NCBI GenBank assembly: GCA_001804865.1
Contig: MHBK01000013.1
Location: 1 to 32,522 of the forward strand
Reading direction: 5' to 3'
Length of the DNA: 32,522 nucleotides
DNA from: Lentisphaerae bacterium GWF2_57_35
GTDB lineage: Bacteria; Verrucomicrobiota; Kiritimatiellia; CAIQIC01; GWF2-57-35
A model generated the notes under the pieces. That model was not told the origin of the DNA. It saw only the letters and a list, made by a program, of their open reading frames with translations, and searched no databases. The translations under genes and the position numbers were made by a program. How positions within the stretch are numbered: position 1 is the first letter of the stretch; each line of letters opens with the position of its first letter. Of this stretch, positions 16,536-23,465 are shown piece after piece.

Positions 16536-16746
16536 ACCGTTTCTCCTTGTTGTAAGCACCACCAACTTTCGTATGCTAATAGCACAAGGATGCCCTCCAA
16601 ACCATCGGGGATTTGCGGAGACGAAAGGCATTTTTTCCTGACCTAAAGAAGGCTCGACACTATGTCCGGGTCAGGGGGAATGGCACGAAGTTAAGCTGTA
16701 TCAAATAGCATAGCAAAACCTTGCGGCAAGTTACCTGAGCAGTTAC

Positions 16747-17000
16747 GCCTTTCCCATTCCCGCCGATCTCAGGAAGTTTTCCAATCCTTGGAAAATTAGC
16801 TCGAAATCTTTCCAATCATTGGAAAAAATGACAGTCATGTCATCAACCCCTTGGGAGCAAACCTATGTCATCGAACGATGGTTTCGAAATTCGACAGATG
16901 AGGCGTCAGGACTTGGATCTGGCGGTGGAATGGGCGGCGCAGTAGGGATGGAATCCGGGGCTGCATGACGCGGAAAGCTTTTACGCGGCCGATCCGCAAA
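16747..17000 (+). pseudogene. Truncated duplicate of the GNAT gene 5' end and promoter region
   Basis: These 254 bases match 19814-20065 almost base for base. They include the two palindromes, the upstream GGGAG ribosome site and the first 45 codons of the acetyltransferase. The start is at 16865 and reads MSSNDGFEIRQMRRQDLDLA. Codon 27 is TAG instead of GAG, so the copy cannot be translated further. Similarity ends abruptly after GATCCGCA. Both ends are sharp, which fits a segmental duplication or copying by a mobile element. No flanking target duplication is visible. Confidence 0.92.
16777..16825. repeat. Twin palindromes TTTTCCAA/TTGGAAAA (copy in the duplication)
   Basis: Palindrome 1 is at 16777-16795 (8-bp arms, 3-base spacer TCC) and palindrome 2 at 16809-16825 (7-bp arms, spacer TCA). 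Their centres are 31 bp apart, as in the other copy. One arm base pair flanking the second palindrome has changed relative to the functional copy. Confidence 0.8.
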
Positions 17001-17155
17001 GAAGTCCTGCTGTTCGTCGCAAGGAGGTGCGATTCCTACAGAAAACGCGATAAACTTTTAAAAGAAACTCCAGCTCTTCCTCTCCTTTGCGACCTCTGCG
17101 CGGCTTGGCTTTGCGGCCTTCTGAAATAATCCCTCAAGCAATGTTCCGCGATGGC

Positions 17156-17764
17156 TTACTTATCCATATGCTCGGCCAGAAACTTGCCCTTGTGATCGAT
17201 GGCATCCGGATATTTTTCGGCGATCTCCTCAAACAGCTCTTTGGCTTCGCCGGTTTGGCCTTCCTCTTTGTAGTGGCATGCAAGATAGTAACGGGCATAG
17301 GCGCCCACTTGAACCCCGTCCCCATAAAAACAGTCGCCAAAATCGGCGATAGCCCTTTTCAGGTAATCTTCTCTTTCTTTGCCCGTGCTCATTTGTCCGA
17401 GGTAAAGCAGCGCGCAACCGGTCCGATTCGCATGGTCGTATTTCTTAATGAGCTTCTCCAGGCTGTCCTTGCCCTCCTGCGTTCGCCATTGCTTGTTGGC
17501 CACCTGATAAAGACTCTCGATGTCCATCAGCTCGTTTCGCGAATAATGCTCCGAATCTTTTCGCATGCGCTCTTTGGCCTTCTTGCGCTGTCCTTCCAGC
17601 CTTTGCTCCGCCTTCGCGTTGGCCATGACCGGAGCCACGGCAGCCTTCAAGTCCGCCACTTCCTTTTCCAATTCTGCGATCCGCTCAACCAATGCCGGAT
17701 TGTCGTGGCCGTAGCAGGCGCTGGTTACCAGTGTCAGAAGCAGGGATGCGATTACTTTTTTCAT
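17156..17764 (-). CDS. Exported TPR-type protein with N-terminal coiled coil
   Basis: The product has 202 residues. I chose the ATG at 17764 because GGAG stands 8 bases upstream and the protein then starts with a standard signal (KKVIASLLLTLVTSA) followed by Cys. The Cys may be a lipid anchor, but the lipobox TSAC is imperfect. Residues 26-45 (LVERIAELEKEVADLKAAVA) form a coiled coil. The C-terminal two thirds contain TPR-like helix pairs (ALLYLGQMSTGKEREDYLKR, YYLACHYKEEGQTGEAKELF and an IAEKYPDA turn). It probably acts as a periplasmic or envelope scaffold with an unknown partner. It ends a cluster of three leftward genes with 57- and 37-base gaps. Confidence 0.75.
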   Translation of the reverse strand: MKKVIASLLLTLVTSACYGHDNPALVERIAELEKEVADLKAAVAPVMANAKAEQRLEGQRKKAKERMRKDSEHYSRNELMDIESLYQVANKQWRTQEGKDSLEKLIKKYDHANRTGCALLYLGQMSTGKEREDYLKRAIADFGDCFYGDGVQVGAYARYYLACHYKEEGQTGEAKELFEEIAEKYPDAIDHKGKFLAEHMDK

Positions 17765-17821
17765 GAGGTATCTCCATGTTATGTAGAACACGATTCGGGG
17801 CCAATGGTTGACAGAATTCCT

Positions 17822-18502
17822 TTATTTTATCTGATCAAGAGTCTTCTTCACTAAGGAGCATAACAGATTACCCGAGGCTTCTAGATTCTGAGTGGAAATT
17901 TGGTCCCAGTGGGGCTGCCCCATGCCCATGAGGCCTTCGTATGCTATCCAGAACCCTTGTGCATGCTGAAAGGCCGTGCCGCGAAGATCTAGATACCACC
18001 TGAACCCTGAATGCATTCCACCAAAGTCCAGATGGAGCCAAAGGGCGCTTCGATTGTGTTGGATCGAGAAACGCCAGTTCCCCCCGCCAAAGTTCTCCGG
18101 GCGCGTCGAGAAAGTGTGAGTCAGGAGAGGAAACAGATGCTTTCGCATCTCCTTTGCCGAGGGGATGACAAGCCCTGATGTCAGCGCTCTTGCCTCCTCA
18201 ATATAATCTTTGAGCACAGGGCCGAATTGAGGATCGTGCTCATGTCCAATTAGCCGCTGGGCTTCTCTGAAGCCCATGAAGCGCGGCATGGTCATCTTCT
18301 GCATTACGTCGGCCCAAAATGATTCATCCCTGGTTAAGCCCTGTTGGGCAAAGCTCACAAGAAAATCCGGATCACGATTTTGTTCCATTGTAACAGCGAG
18401 AAAAGCTTGTACGCAGGAGGCGGGTAAAGATCGCATGAGAGGGAATCCCGTGGCGACTTCGGCATGCCACTCCTTGCTTGTGAAGTCAGTAAAGTCCATC
18501 AT
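17822..18502 (-). CDS. Protein of unknown function
   Basis: The 226-residue protein is not recognised. AGGAG directly precedes the ATG-ATG start, so it is likely expressed. There is no signal peptide or membrane helix. The sequence is rich in Trp, Phe and His. It has a helical N-terminal half with SCVQAFLAVTMEQNRDPDFL and FMGFREAQRLIGHEHD. The C-terminal half shows probable beta strands with NWRFSIQHNRSALWLHLDFG and FRWYLDLRGTAF. Such an aromatic strand region might bind a ligand, but this is speculation. Both neighbours on the same strand are close, which suggests one operon with the two TPR-type proteins. Confidence 0.7.
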   Translation of the reverse strand: MMDFTDFTSKEWHAEVATGFPLMRSLPASCVQAFLAVTMEQNRDPDFLVSFAQQGLTRDESFWADVMQKMTMPRFMGFREAQRLIGHEHDPQFGPVLKDYIEEARALTSGLVIPSAKEMRKHLFPLLTHTFSTRPENFGGGNWRFSIQHNRSALWLHLDFGGMHSGFRWYLDLRGTAFQHAQGFWIAYEGLMGMGQPHWDQISTQNLEASGNLLCSLVKKTLDQIK

Positions 18503-18539
18503 TTCTCCTGCCAGCGGTTATGCCTCAGGCTGTTGCTTC

Positions 18540-19211
18540 TCATGGTTCGCTGCTGCTCCGATCCTCCACCGCTTGTCGATCGTCGAGTTCCTGCAGGAAA
18601 TCTTTCGCATCTGCTTTTGACGGATCTGCCTCGATGATGGCGCGCAACTCCTGCTTGGCCTCGGGTTCCCGGTGCGTTTGGGCATAGAGCACGGCAAGGT
18701 TGTATCGAACGTTCAAATCGTTCGGGTGATCCCGTCGCGACTGAAGCAATACATGCTCCGCCTTCTCATACTTCTCTTCGACCAGAAGATCATAAGCAAG
18801 GTAATCGAATTCGAAGACAGAAATCGCAAATGCGATGCCGAAATACACGATGAGACAACCAAGGCAAACAAGCAGCCCGCTCCAGATGGAAGCCTTCCGA
18901 CCGCCATGAGCGATCCACTCCCGGAAGAGTGCCGCCTGCTTCAGGTAAAACACCCACAACAAAGCAATCGAAACCAAGCACCATCGATGAAAAGACCAAT
19001 CGGGCGACCCCAGATCCCCGGCAATAAGAATAGCAACAAGCAAGAACGTGATAACCAGCCACAGCGCCTGCTTCTTGCGCAAGCCATAACGCCCATAATT
19101 GATGGAGAACATGATCCCCGCCGGAATGAAGGAAAAAAGAAGCCCAAAAATAACGAGAGCTTTAGGACTCCATACCGCCTTGGTTCTTCCCTGTACTAGT
19201 GGTGCATTCAT
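18540..19211 (-). CDS. Membrane protein with C-terminal TPR
   Basis: The 223-residue protein has four hydrophobic segments in its first 145 residues: LVIFGLLFSFIPAGIMF, ALWLVITFLLVAILIAG, WCLVSIALLWVFYLK, and a long SGLLVCLGCLIVYFGIAFAI. A soluble TPR-like domain follows from about 150 (LLVEEKYEKAEHVLLQSRRD, then DLNVRYNLAVLYAQTHREPEA). It is probably an inner-membrane protein with the TPR on one face. I chose the ATG at 19211, with AAGGGG about 10 bases upstream; a TTG seven codons earlier is possible. It is the first gene of the leftward three-gene cluster. Its function is unknown. Confidence 0.75.
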   Translation of the reverse strand: MNAPLVQGRTKAVWSPKALVIFGLLFSFIPAGIMFSINYGRYGLRKKQALWLVITFLLVAILIAGDLGSPDWSFHRWCLVSIALLWVFYLKQAALFREWIAHGGRKASIWSGLLVCLGCLIVYFGIAFAISVFEFDYLAYDLLVEEKYEKAEHVLLQSRRDHPNDLNVRYNLAVLYAQTHREPEAKQELRAIIEADPSKADAKDFLQELDDRQAVEDRSSSEP

Positions 19212-19260
19212 GCGATTCGTCCCCTTCGACAACGGCCAACGCTTTCATCTCTTTTTGTAG

Positions 19261-19286
19261 GCCGGTTCTGTGAACCGGCGGTTTTT
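19261..19286 (+). terminator. Hairpin with T-run
   Basis: GCCGGTTC and GAACCGGC form a perfect 8-bp stem around TGT, followed by GG and TTTTTT. The shape is a rho-independent terminator on the plus strand, but no plus-strand gene ends here. It lies 50 bases upstream of the leftward gene. The stem with flanking TGTAGGCC looks like a dispersed palindromic repeat, which is the likelier explanation. Confidence 0.45.
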
Positions 19287-19639
19287 TCAGCAGACTCAAA
19301 TCTCTATGGGGATGACCACAAGGAGAGAAAAGGAAACAAGGTACAGCGGAGCGTAAAAGCTCCCTCATGGCGACGATCATTCATTCAAGCCGCAATCCCT
19401 CCTCTAGAGCGCGTCAGAAACTGCCGAAGCAAAGCGTTGATGCTTATACAAAAATGCATGGCGTAAGGCAAGTCGGCAGAAAAGCGGTCCCACGGATAAA
19501 CGAGTATTCAGAAGCATCTTCGGCTTGTCCCGCGGTAGCGAAACGAAGGCGGAAAAAGCCAGGCCACCTTCAGGTCCATTTCGGGCCGGCGGCATGACCC
19601 TTAAGTCGCAGACTTGACGATCCGTGGGGCAGCTTTGCC

Positions 19640-19683
19640 ATCCGTGGGGCTGATCTTCCAGGGTTAGAAGACGCCCCACGGAT
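19640..19683. repeat. CCGTGGGGC inverted repeat
   Basis: ATCCGTGGGGC (19640-19650) and GCCCCACGGAT (19673-19683) form a perfect 11-bp stem. Inside it, ATCTTC (19653-19658) faces GAAGA. A further direct copy of ATCCGTGGGGC lies at 19620-19630, and CCCACGGAT occurs at 19489-19497. Confidence 0.75.
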
Positions 19684-19843
19684 AAGGAATTCCGAGTTCT
19701 TGCAGAATTTGTGTATAAACGACCGGCTTACGTCGGCGCTACATAGCCGTGCTATATTTTTCTTCGCGAGCTTTGAGCCCTCCTGCTTGGCGTCCTTTGC
19801 GTTGAAAATCTTTGCCTTTCCCATTCCCACCGATCTCAAGAAG

Positions 19844-19894
19844 TTTTCCAATCCTTGGAAAATTAGCTCGAAATTTTTCCAATCATTGGAAAAA
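19844..19894. promoter_or_regulatory. Twin palindromes upstream of the GNAT gene (operator-like or dispersed repeat)
   Basis: Palindrome 1 (19844-19862) has arms TTTTCCAA and TTGGAAAA around TCC. Palindrome 2 (19874-19894) has arms TTTTTCCAA and TTGGAAAAA around TCA. The centres are 31 bp apart, about three helical turns, and the second ends 37 bases before the ATG at 19932. The spacing fits cooperative binding of a dimeric regulator. They could also be a dispersed repeat. Confidence 0.45.
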
Positions 19895-19931
19895 ATGACG
19901 GTCAGGTCATCAACCCCTTGGGAGCAAACCT

Positions 19932-20783
19932 ATGTCATCGAACGATGGTTTCGAAATTCGGCAGATGAGGCGTCAGGACTTGGATCTGGCGGTGGAATGG
20001 GCGGCGCAGGAGGGATGGAATCCGGGGCTGCATGACGCGGAAAGCTTTTTTGCGGCCGATCCGCACGGCTTCTTCATGGCCTTCTCCAACAGCGAGGCGA
20101 TCGGCAGCATTTCGGCGGTGGCCTACGATCTCACCTTCGGGTTCATTGGGTTATTCATCGTGAAGCCGCTGTTCCGCGGGCATCGCGTCGGCGTGGAGTT
20201 GGGCAAACGGGCTTTCGAATATCTGGGCTCGCGCAACATAGGCGTGGACGGCGTCGAAGCAAAAATTTCGAATTACGAAACCGTCGGCTTCAAGCTGGCC
20301 TATAACAATATCCGCTACGAAGGCGTCTGCCGTCCGTGCAACGACGGCCAGGGCCTCGTCGAAGCCGCGTCCTTGGATTTCGGCCGGTTGGAGGAATTCG
20401 ACCGGCAGTTTTTCCCGACGGCTCGAGCCGGATTTCTTGCTGCCTGGCTTCGACAACCCGCAGCCGTTGCGCTGGCGTCCGTACAGGACGATCGAATCGG
20501 CGGGTACGGGGTCATTCGTCCCTGCCGGGCCGGTTACAAGATCGGGCCGCTCTTTGCGGACGAGCCGGCGACCGCTCGGCAGTTGCTGTCGGGCCTGACC
20601 AGCCGCGTCCCTGCCGGTGCGGCGTTTTATCTGGATATCCCCGGCGTCAATGAAGCCGCCGTCGAACTCGTCGGCGGCTGGCAAATGCAGCCGGTATTCA
20701 AAACCGCTCGCATGTACAACAAGGCTTTTCCGGAATTGCCGATGGGCCGCATCTTTGGCGTAACCAGCTTCGAGCTGGGTTGA
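19932..20783 (+). CDS. GNAT family N-acetyltransferase with C-terminal second domain
   Basis: The product has 283 residues. The N-terminal GNAT domain (about 7-130) shows FEIRQMRRQDLDLAVEWAAQ, then GFIGLFIVKPLFRGHRVGVELGKRAF. LFRGHRVG is the acetyl-CoA pyrophosphate-binding motif A (R/Q-x-x-G-x-G/A type). The C-terminal half (about 140-283) with GYGVIRPCRAGYKIGPLFAD matches the Acetyltransf_18-like domain of YitH-type proteins. The acceptor is unknown and may be a small amine or a protein. GGGAG lies 9 bases before the ATG. The gene converges with the DUF2959 gene, with 14 bases between them. Its 5' 45 codons and upstream region are duplicated at 16747-17000. Confidence 0.93.
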   Translation: MSSNDGFEIRQMRRQDLDLAVEWAAQEGWNPGLHDAESFFAADPHGFFMAFSNSEAIGSISAVAYDLTFGFIGLFIVKPLFRGHRVGVELGKRAFEYLGSRNIGVDGVEAKISNYETVGFKLAYNNIRYEGVCRPCNDGQGLVEAASLDFGRLEEFDRQFFPTARAGFLAAWLRQPAAVALASVQDDRIGGYGVIRPCRAGYKIGPLFADEPATARQLLSGLTSRVPAGAAFYLDIPGVNEAAVELVGGWQMQPVFKTARMYNKAFPELPMGRIFGVTSFELG

Positions 20784-20797
20784 CGCGATCACAGCTT

Positions 20798-21445
20798 TTA
20801 CTCCGTGCTCAACGCGGCAATGAAAGTATCCGCCTCCGCGATGGCGGCTTCCATGTCCCGGATCAAGGCATCTACATTGGTCTGAACGCTGAGCAATTCA
20901 TCGGACAAGGCGGCAATGGCGCGCGCGTTCAGATTGTGCTTCAGGTATAGCACCTGATCTTTCAAGGGCTCCAAGACGGGCGCAATTTTCGACTCGGCAT
21001 TTTTCATGGCGGCGATCATATTTTCATATTTGTCGCGGGTCTCGTTATACTTCTGTTCGCTGGACCGTCGCAACGCCTTGCTGGAATACTGCCGCAGCTC
21101 GGATTTCCATTCGCGGAATAAGGCATCCGAAACGTCTTCCACCGCGGCGATCCGCTCGTGAACCTCGTCTGCACGCGCTTCGCTGTGCTCAAGAATCCGG
21201 TTCAGCTTGTTGTATTGAGACTCCAGATTCCCGCCCTGAAACTTCACGATGGACCGAAATTGATCCAGGGCATTGGTGATGGTTTCCTTGGCTTCGTGCT
21301 GCGAGTCGCGGGCCTCCTTGACGCGATCGACCATGATGTCGCGCTTGTGAATGCCCACTTTTTCCATGGTGTTGTAGTACATGCTCGAGCAACCGGAAAA
21401 TCCAACGAATAAAATCGCAATCGCCAGGCGCATAAATGAAGTCAT
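20798..21445 (-). CDS. DUF2959 family lipoprotein
   Basis: The product has 215 residues. I chose the ATG at 21445 with GGAGG 8 bases upstream. The signal (MRLAIAILFVGFSGC) has a lipobox FSGC, so it is probably a lipoprotein. The mature part matches DUF2959 closely: YYNTMEKVGIHKRDIMVDRV, then EARDSQHEAKETITNALDQF, GNLESQYNKLNRILEHSE and VLYLKHNLNARAIAAL. The whole body is a helical coiled coil. The family is common in Gram-negative bacteria and has no known function. An envelope-structural or stress role is possible but not shown. It converges with the GNAT gene. Confidence 0.92.
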   Translation of the reverse strand: MTSFMRLAIAILFVGFSGCSSMYYNTMEKVGIHKRDIMVDRVKEARDSQHEAKETITNALDQFRSIVKFQGGNLESQYNKLNRILEHSEARADEVHERIAAVEDVSDALFREWKSELRQYSSKALRRSSEQKYNETRDKYENMIAAMKNAESKIAPVLEPLKDQVLYLKHNLNARAIAALSDELLSVQTNVDALIRDMEAAIAEADTFIAALSTE

Positions 21446-21605
21446 TTTCGATCCTCCGTTATTCAAAGTTGTAACATAAGAAAACTATACAACATGAAAA
21501 GCTTTTCTAAAAGCGGATCGTCAAGTCTGAGACTTAAGGGCGTGCATCCCGGCACGGCCGCAGAAAACACGTATCTGGGGATAAACTGGCCAGTGACGGT
21601 TGGAG

Positions 21606-21625
21606 GCGGGGCCACATGGCCCCGC
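21606..21625. repeat. Perfect GC hairpin
   Basis: GCGGGGCCA (21606-21614) and TGGCCCCGC (21617-21625) pair perfectly with a 2-base gap. The site abuts the left arm of the next element and is not followed by a T-run. Confidence 0.7.
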
Positions 21626-21627
21626 TG

Positions 21628-21869
21628 CCGGGGCGAGGGCGCCTGACTTTTATACATAAATCCTATGGATCTATCGTTTGCAAAAAACGCGATCTCAAAG
21701 ATTTCTGGAGGGTTCCGCTCTGTCGGAACCTTCTTTTTACGGTCGCGACGGAGCGCGCCCCTCCAAAAAACAAGTCTTCGTGCAACGGCAACTCTTTGCG
21801 ACGATCCTTCTTGGCCCAACTCTTCATGAAGGAAAATTTGCGTATAAAAGACAGGCGACCTCGCCCCAG
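21628..21869. mobile_element. MITE-like element with Tn5/IS50-like terminal repeats
   Basis: The core is bounded at 21643-21661 by CTGACTTTTATACATAAAT and at 21836-21854 by ATTTGCGTATAAAAGACAG, the inverted counterpart. The left end matches the IS50 outside end (CTGACTCTTATACACAAGT) at 16 of 19 positions. The inverted similarity extends outward over GGGGCGAGG, giving arms of about 36 bp. The interior is non-coding and carries the double-hairpin repeat. There is no target duplication, because the immediate flanks are themselves inverted repeats. It may be a non-autonomous IS4-family derivative. Confidence 0.65.
21704..21765 (-). repeat. Double-hairpin REP-like repeat (copy 2)
   Basis: The hairpin GGTTCCG / CGGAACC around CTCTGT is followed by GGTCGCG / CGCGCC around ACGGAG. 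The block is framed by GGAGG and CCTCC, which can pair to enclose both hairpins. It is the reverse complement of 2195-2250 with a few changes, and similarity extends a little into the flank (CCTCCAGAAATC against CCTCCAGGAATC). Confidence 0.8.
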
Positions 21870-21931
21870 TTCAAAATAAAAACTACCGCAATGGAACCCC
21901 ATGTCCGCTTTAGCGGCATGGGGTGGCTGTC

Positions 21932-22146
21932 GCTTGGCCCTTCGACCCGCTCAGGCCAGGGCGCATGGGGTCGGCGAACGCAGTGAGCCCAAAACGGGGG
22001 CGCGTCAGTTGGGTTCGGCTGCAAGGCGGCGCAAGCCGGGCAGGACTCTTGTCCGCCCGGTTTGCGCCAACGCCGCAGACGGACCCAAATGACGCGCCCC
22101 CGTTTTGCCCCATGCAGCCCGGCCTGAGCGGGTCGAAGGGCCAAGC
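21932..22146. repeat. 215-bp imperfect inverted repeat
   Basis: The outer 26 bases of each arm are perfect reverse complements: GCTTGGCCCTTCGACCCGCT plus CAGGCC on the left, GGCCTGAGCGGGTCGAAGGG plus CCAAGC on the right. Inside, the arms match imperfectly across ACGGGGGCGCGTCA and CCGGGC, up to a short loop at about 22042-22054. The left arm has an extra block of about 20 bases (TCGGCGAACGCAGTGAGCCC). It has no coding capacity. It could form a long RNA hairpin, end the exporter transcript, or be a non-autonomous element. Confidence 0.8.
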
Positions 22147-22210
22147 GGGACTTGCGTTGGAGCGCTAATCGACCCGTTCAAAAACCCTACTCCCTCGAAA
22201 AATGCAAAGA

Positions 22211-22242
22211 GAGATTACGATTAAGATTAAGATTAGGATTAT
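22211..22242. repeat. GATTA-step repeat near the exporter operon end
   Basis: The stretch reads GATTACGATTAAGATTAAGA then TTAGGATTATG. It is built from variants of GATTAAG/GATTACG and matches, on the other strand, the AT-rich repeat at 15546-15604. Confidence 0.7.
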
Positions 22243-22286
22243 GAATGGGAGCAAGAATCAGAGGGCCGACCCACGGGAATTGGCTC

Positions 22287-23465
22287 TTAATCCAACCGCT
22301 TGTGAAATTTCGTGACGGCCAGGCCGAGCACGGCGGTTCCCATGCCCAGCAGCACGGCCGCCTGGGGCCACAGCTCGGCCCAACCGGCGCCTTTGAGGAA
22401 CACGCCGCGGACGGCGGTCAGGTAGTATTTCAGCGGGATGAAATAGGCGATATACTGAATGGCTTTTGGCATGTTCTCCACGGGGAAAATGAAGCCGGAG
22501 AGCAGCACAAACGGCATCATCACGAAGAACGCGGAAACCATCATGGCCTGCTGCTGGGTTTTGACCAGCGTCGAAACCAGCAACCCAAAGCCCAACGTAT
22601 TCAACAAAAACAGACCCGAAAAGAGGTAAAGCAACAGGAGATTCCCACGCAATGGGACCCCGAAGATAAACAGGATGACCGGCAACGCCAGCGACACCTC
22701 CACAAACCCAACCACAACAAACGGCAGCAATTTGCCTGTAACCAATTCGACCGGGCGCAACGGCGTCACGATGAGCTGCTCCATGGTGCCGTCTTCGCGT
22801 TCTTTCACCAGCGCCATGCTGCTGACCATCATGGTGGTCACCAGCAACAGCACGCCCATGATGCCCGGGACCATGTACAGCGTCGAACGCAGATCAGGGT
22901 TGTACCAAACACGACTCACCACGCTCACCTGCGGCAGCCCGAGCGCCGGAGGCCGGACGGTCTTGATCACGTTGATTAAAGTCCCGGCATAAAGGCGCGT
23001 GGCTTTCATCAGATAGTTCAAGCCCTGTACGGCGAAATTGCTGTCGGCGCCATCCACGAGCACCTGCACGCGCACGGGTTGTTGGGCGATCAACCGGCGG
23101 CCGAACTGCGGCGGAATATCGATGATCAGCCCCGCCCGCCCGGCTGCCAGCACGGAAACATCGTCCGCCGCCGACCCCGTCAGCAGGGTGGTCTTTAAGT
23201 AACCGGACGAAGAAATCGAGCGAATATATTCGCGGCTGTGATAGGAGTGGTCGTTGTCGCGGACCGCCACGTTGACGTCCCGCACGTCAGTCGTGGCGGC
23301 ATAGCCCATCACCAACAATTGAATCAGCGGCGCGGCCACGAGAAGACCGAATATCCGGGGGTCTCGTCGAATCTGCGCCAATTCCTTGACCAGCAGGCAA
23401 TGAACCCGATAAAAAAACATTCGCCAGGACGAACGTGCCGATAGATGTTGGGCAGGAGCATTCAT
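22287..23465 (-). CDS. ABC-2 type exporter permease (YbhR-like)
   Basis: The 392-residue inner-membrane permease has one N-terminal TM (FGLLVAAPLIQLLVMGYA) and a long periplasmic domain (about 65-220) with VAVRDNDHSYHSREYIRSIS and VLVDGADSNFAVQGLNYL. Five TMs follow from about residue 225, including GIMGVLLLVTTMMVSSMALV. The coupling segment VKEREDGTMEQLIVTPLRPVEL and the FVLLSGFIFPVENMP loop are hallmarks of YbhR/YbhS drug-type exporters. It is the last gene of the operon and starts directly after the stop of its sister permease. The two form the transmembrane pair driven by the two ATPases. Confidence 0.95.
   Translation of the reverse strand: MNAPAQHLSARSSWRMFFYRVHCLLVKELAQIRRDPRIFGLLVAAPLIQLLVMGYAATTDVRDVNVAVRDNDHSYHSREYIRSISSSGYLKTTLLTGSAADDVSVLAAGRAGLIIDIPPQFGRRLIAQQPVRVQVLVDGADSNFAVQGLNYLMKATRLYAGTLINVIKTVRPPALGLPQVSVVSRVWYNPDLRSTLYMVPGIMGVLLLVTTMMVSSMALVKEREDGTMEQLIVTPLRPVELVTGKLLPFVVVGFVEVSLALPVILFIFGVPLRGNLLLLYLFSGLFLLNTLGFGLLVSTLVKTQQQAMMVSAFFVMMPFVLLSGFIFPVENMPKAIQYIAYFIPLKYYLTAVRGVFLKGAGWAELWPQAAVLLGMGTAVLGLAVTKFHKRLD

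Larger units (their letters stand above)
16536..17155. other. Gene-free stretch with a duplicated GNAT 5' region
   Basis: The main content is the partial duplication at 16747-17000. At about 16655-16700, GGGTCAGGGGGAATGGCAC followed by GAAGTTAAG resembles the ends of transposon-type insertions, but no second end was found. The remaining part (17001-17155) holds no recognisable element and runs into the stop of the TPR gene. Confidence 0.7.
19212..19931. other. Gene-free stretch before the GNAT gene
   Basis: Short frames here show no family resemblance and I do not call them. The stretch holds a terminator-like hairpin (19261-19286), four copies of the CCGTGGG/CCCACGG motif (19489-19683), a degenerate IS50-like end at about 19709 (ATTTGTGTATAA) and the twin palindromes (19844-19894) in front of the GNAT gene. 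Confidence 0.7.
21446..22286. other. Gene-free repeat-rich stretch downstream of the exporter operon
   Basis: No real gene is visible; the overlapping short frames here come from palindromic DNA. It contains a GCGGGGCCA / TGGCCCCGC hairpin (21606-21625), the IS50-ended element (21628-21869), the 215-bp inverted repeat (21932-22146) and a GATTA-step repeat (22211-22242). Confidence 0.8.

Noticed and set aside
19162..19679. Short minus-strand frames upstream of the membrane-TPR gene
   Set aside because: They overlap hairpins and repeats, lack ribosome sites with good spacing and show no family pattern.
21901..22168. Overlapping short frames in the 215-bp inverted repeat
   Set aside because: Frames are open on both strands because of the palindrome. 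The products are Pro/Ala/Arg-rich without motifs.
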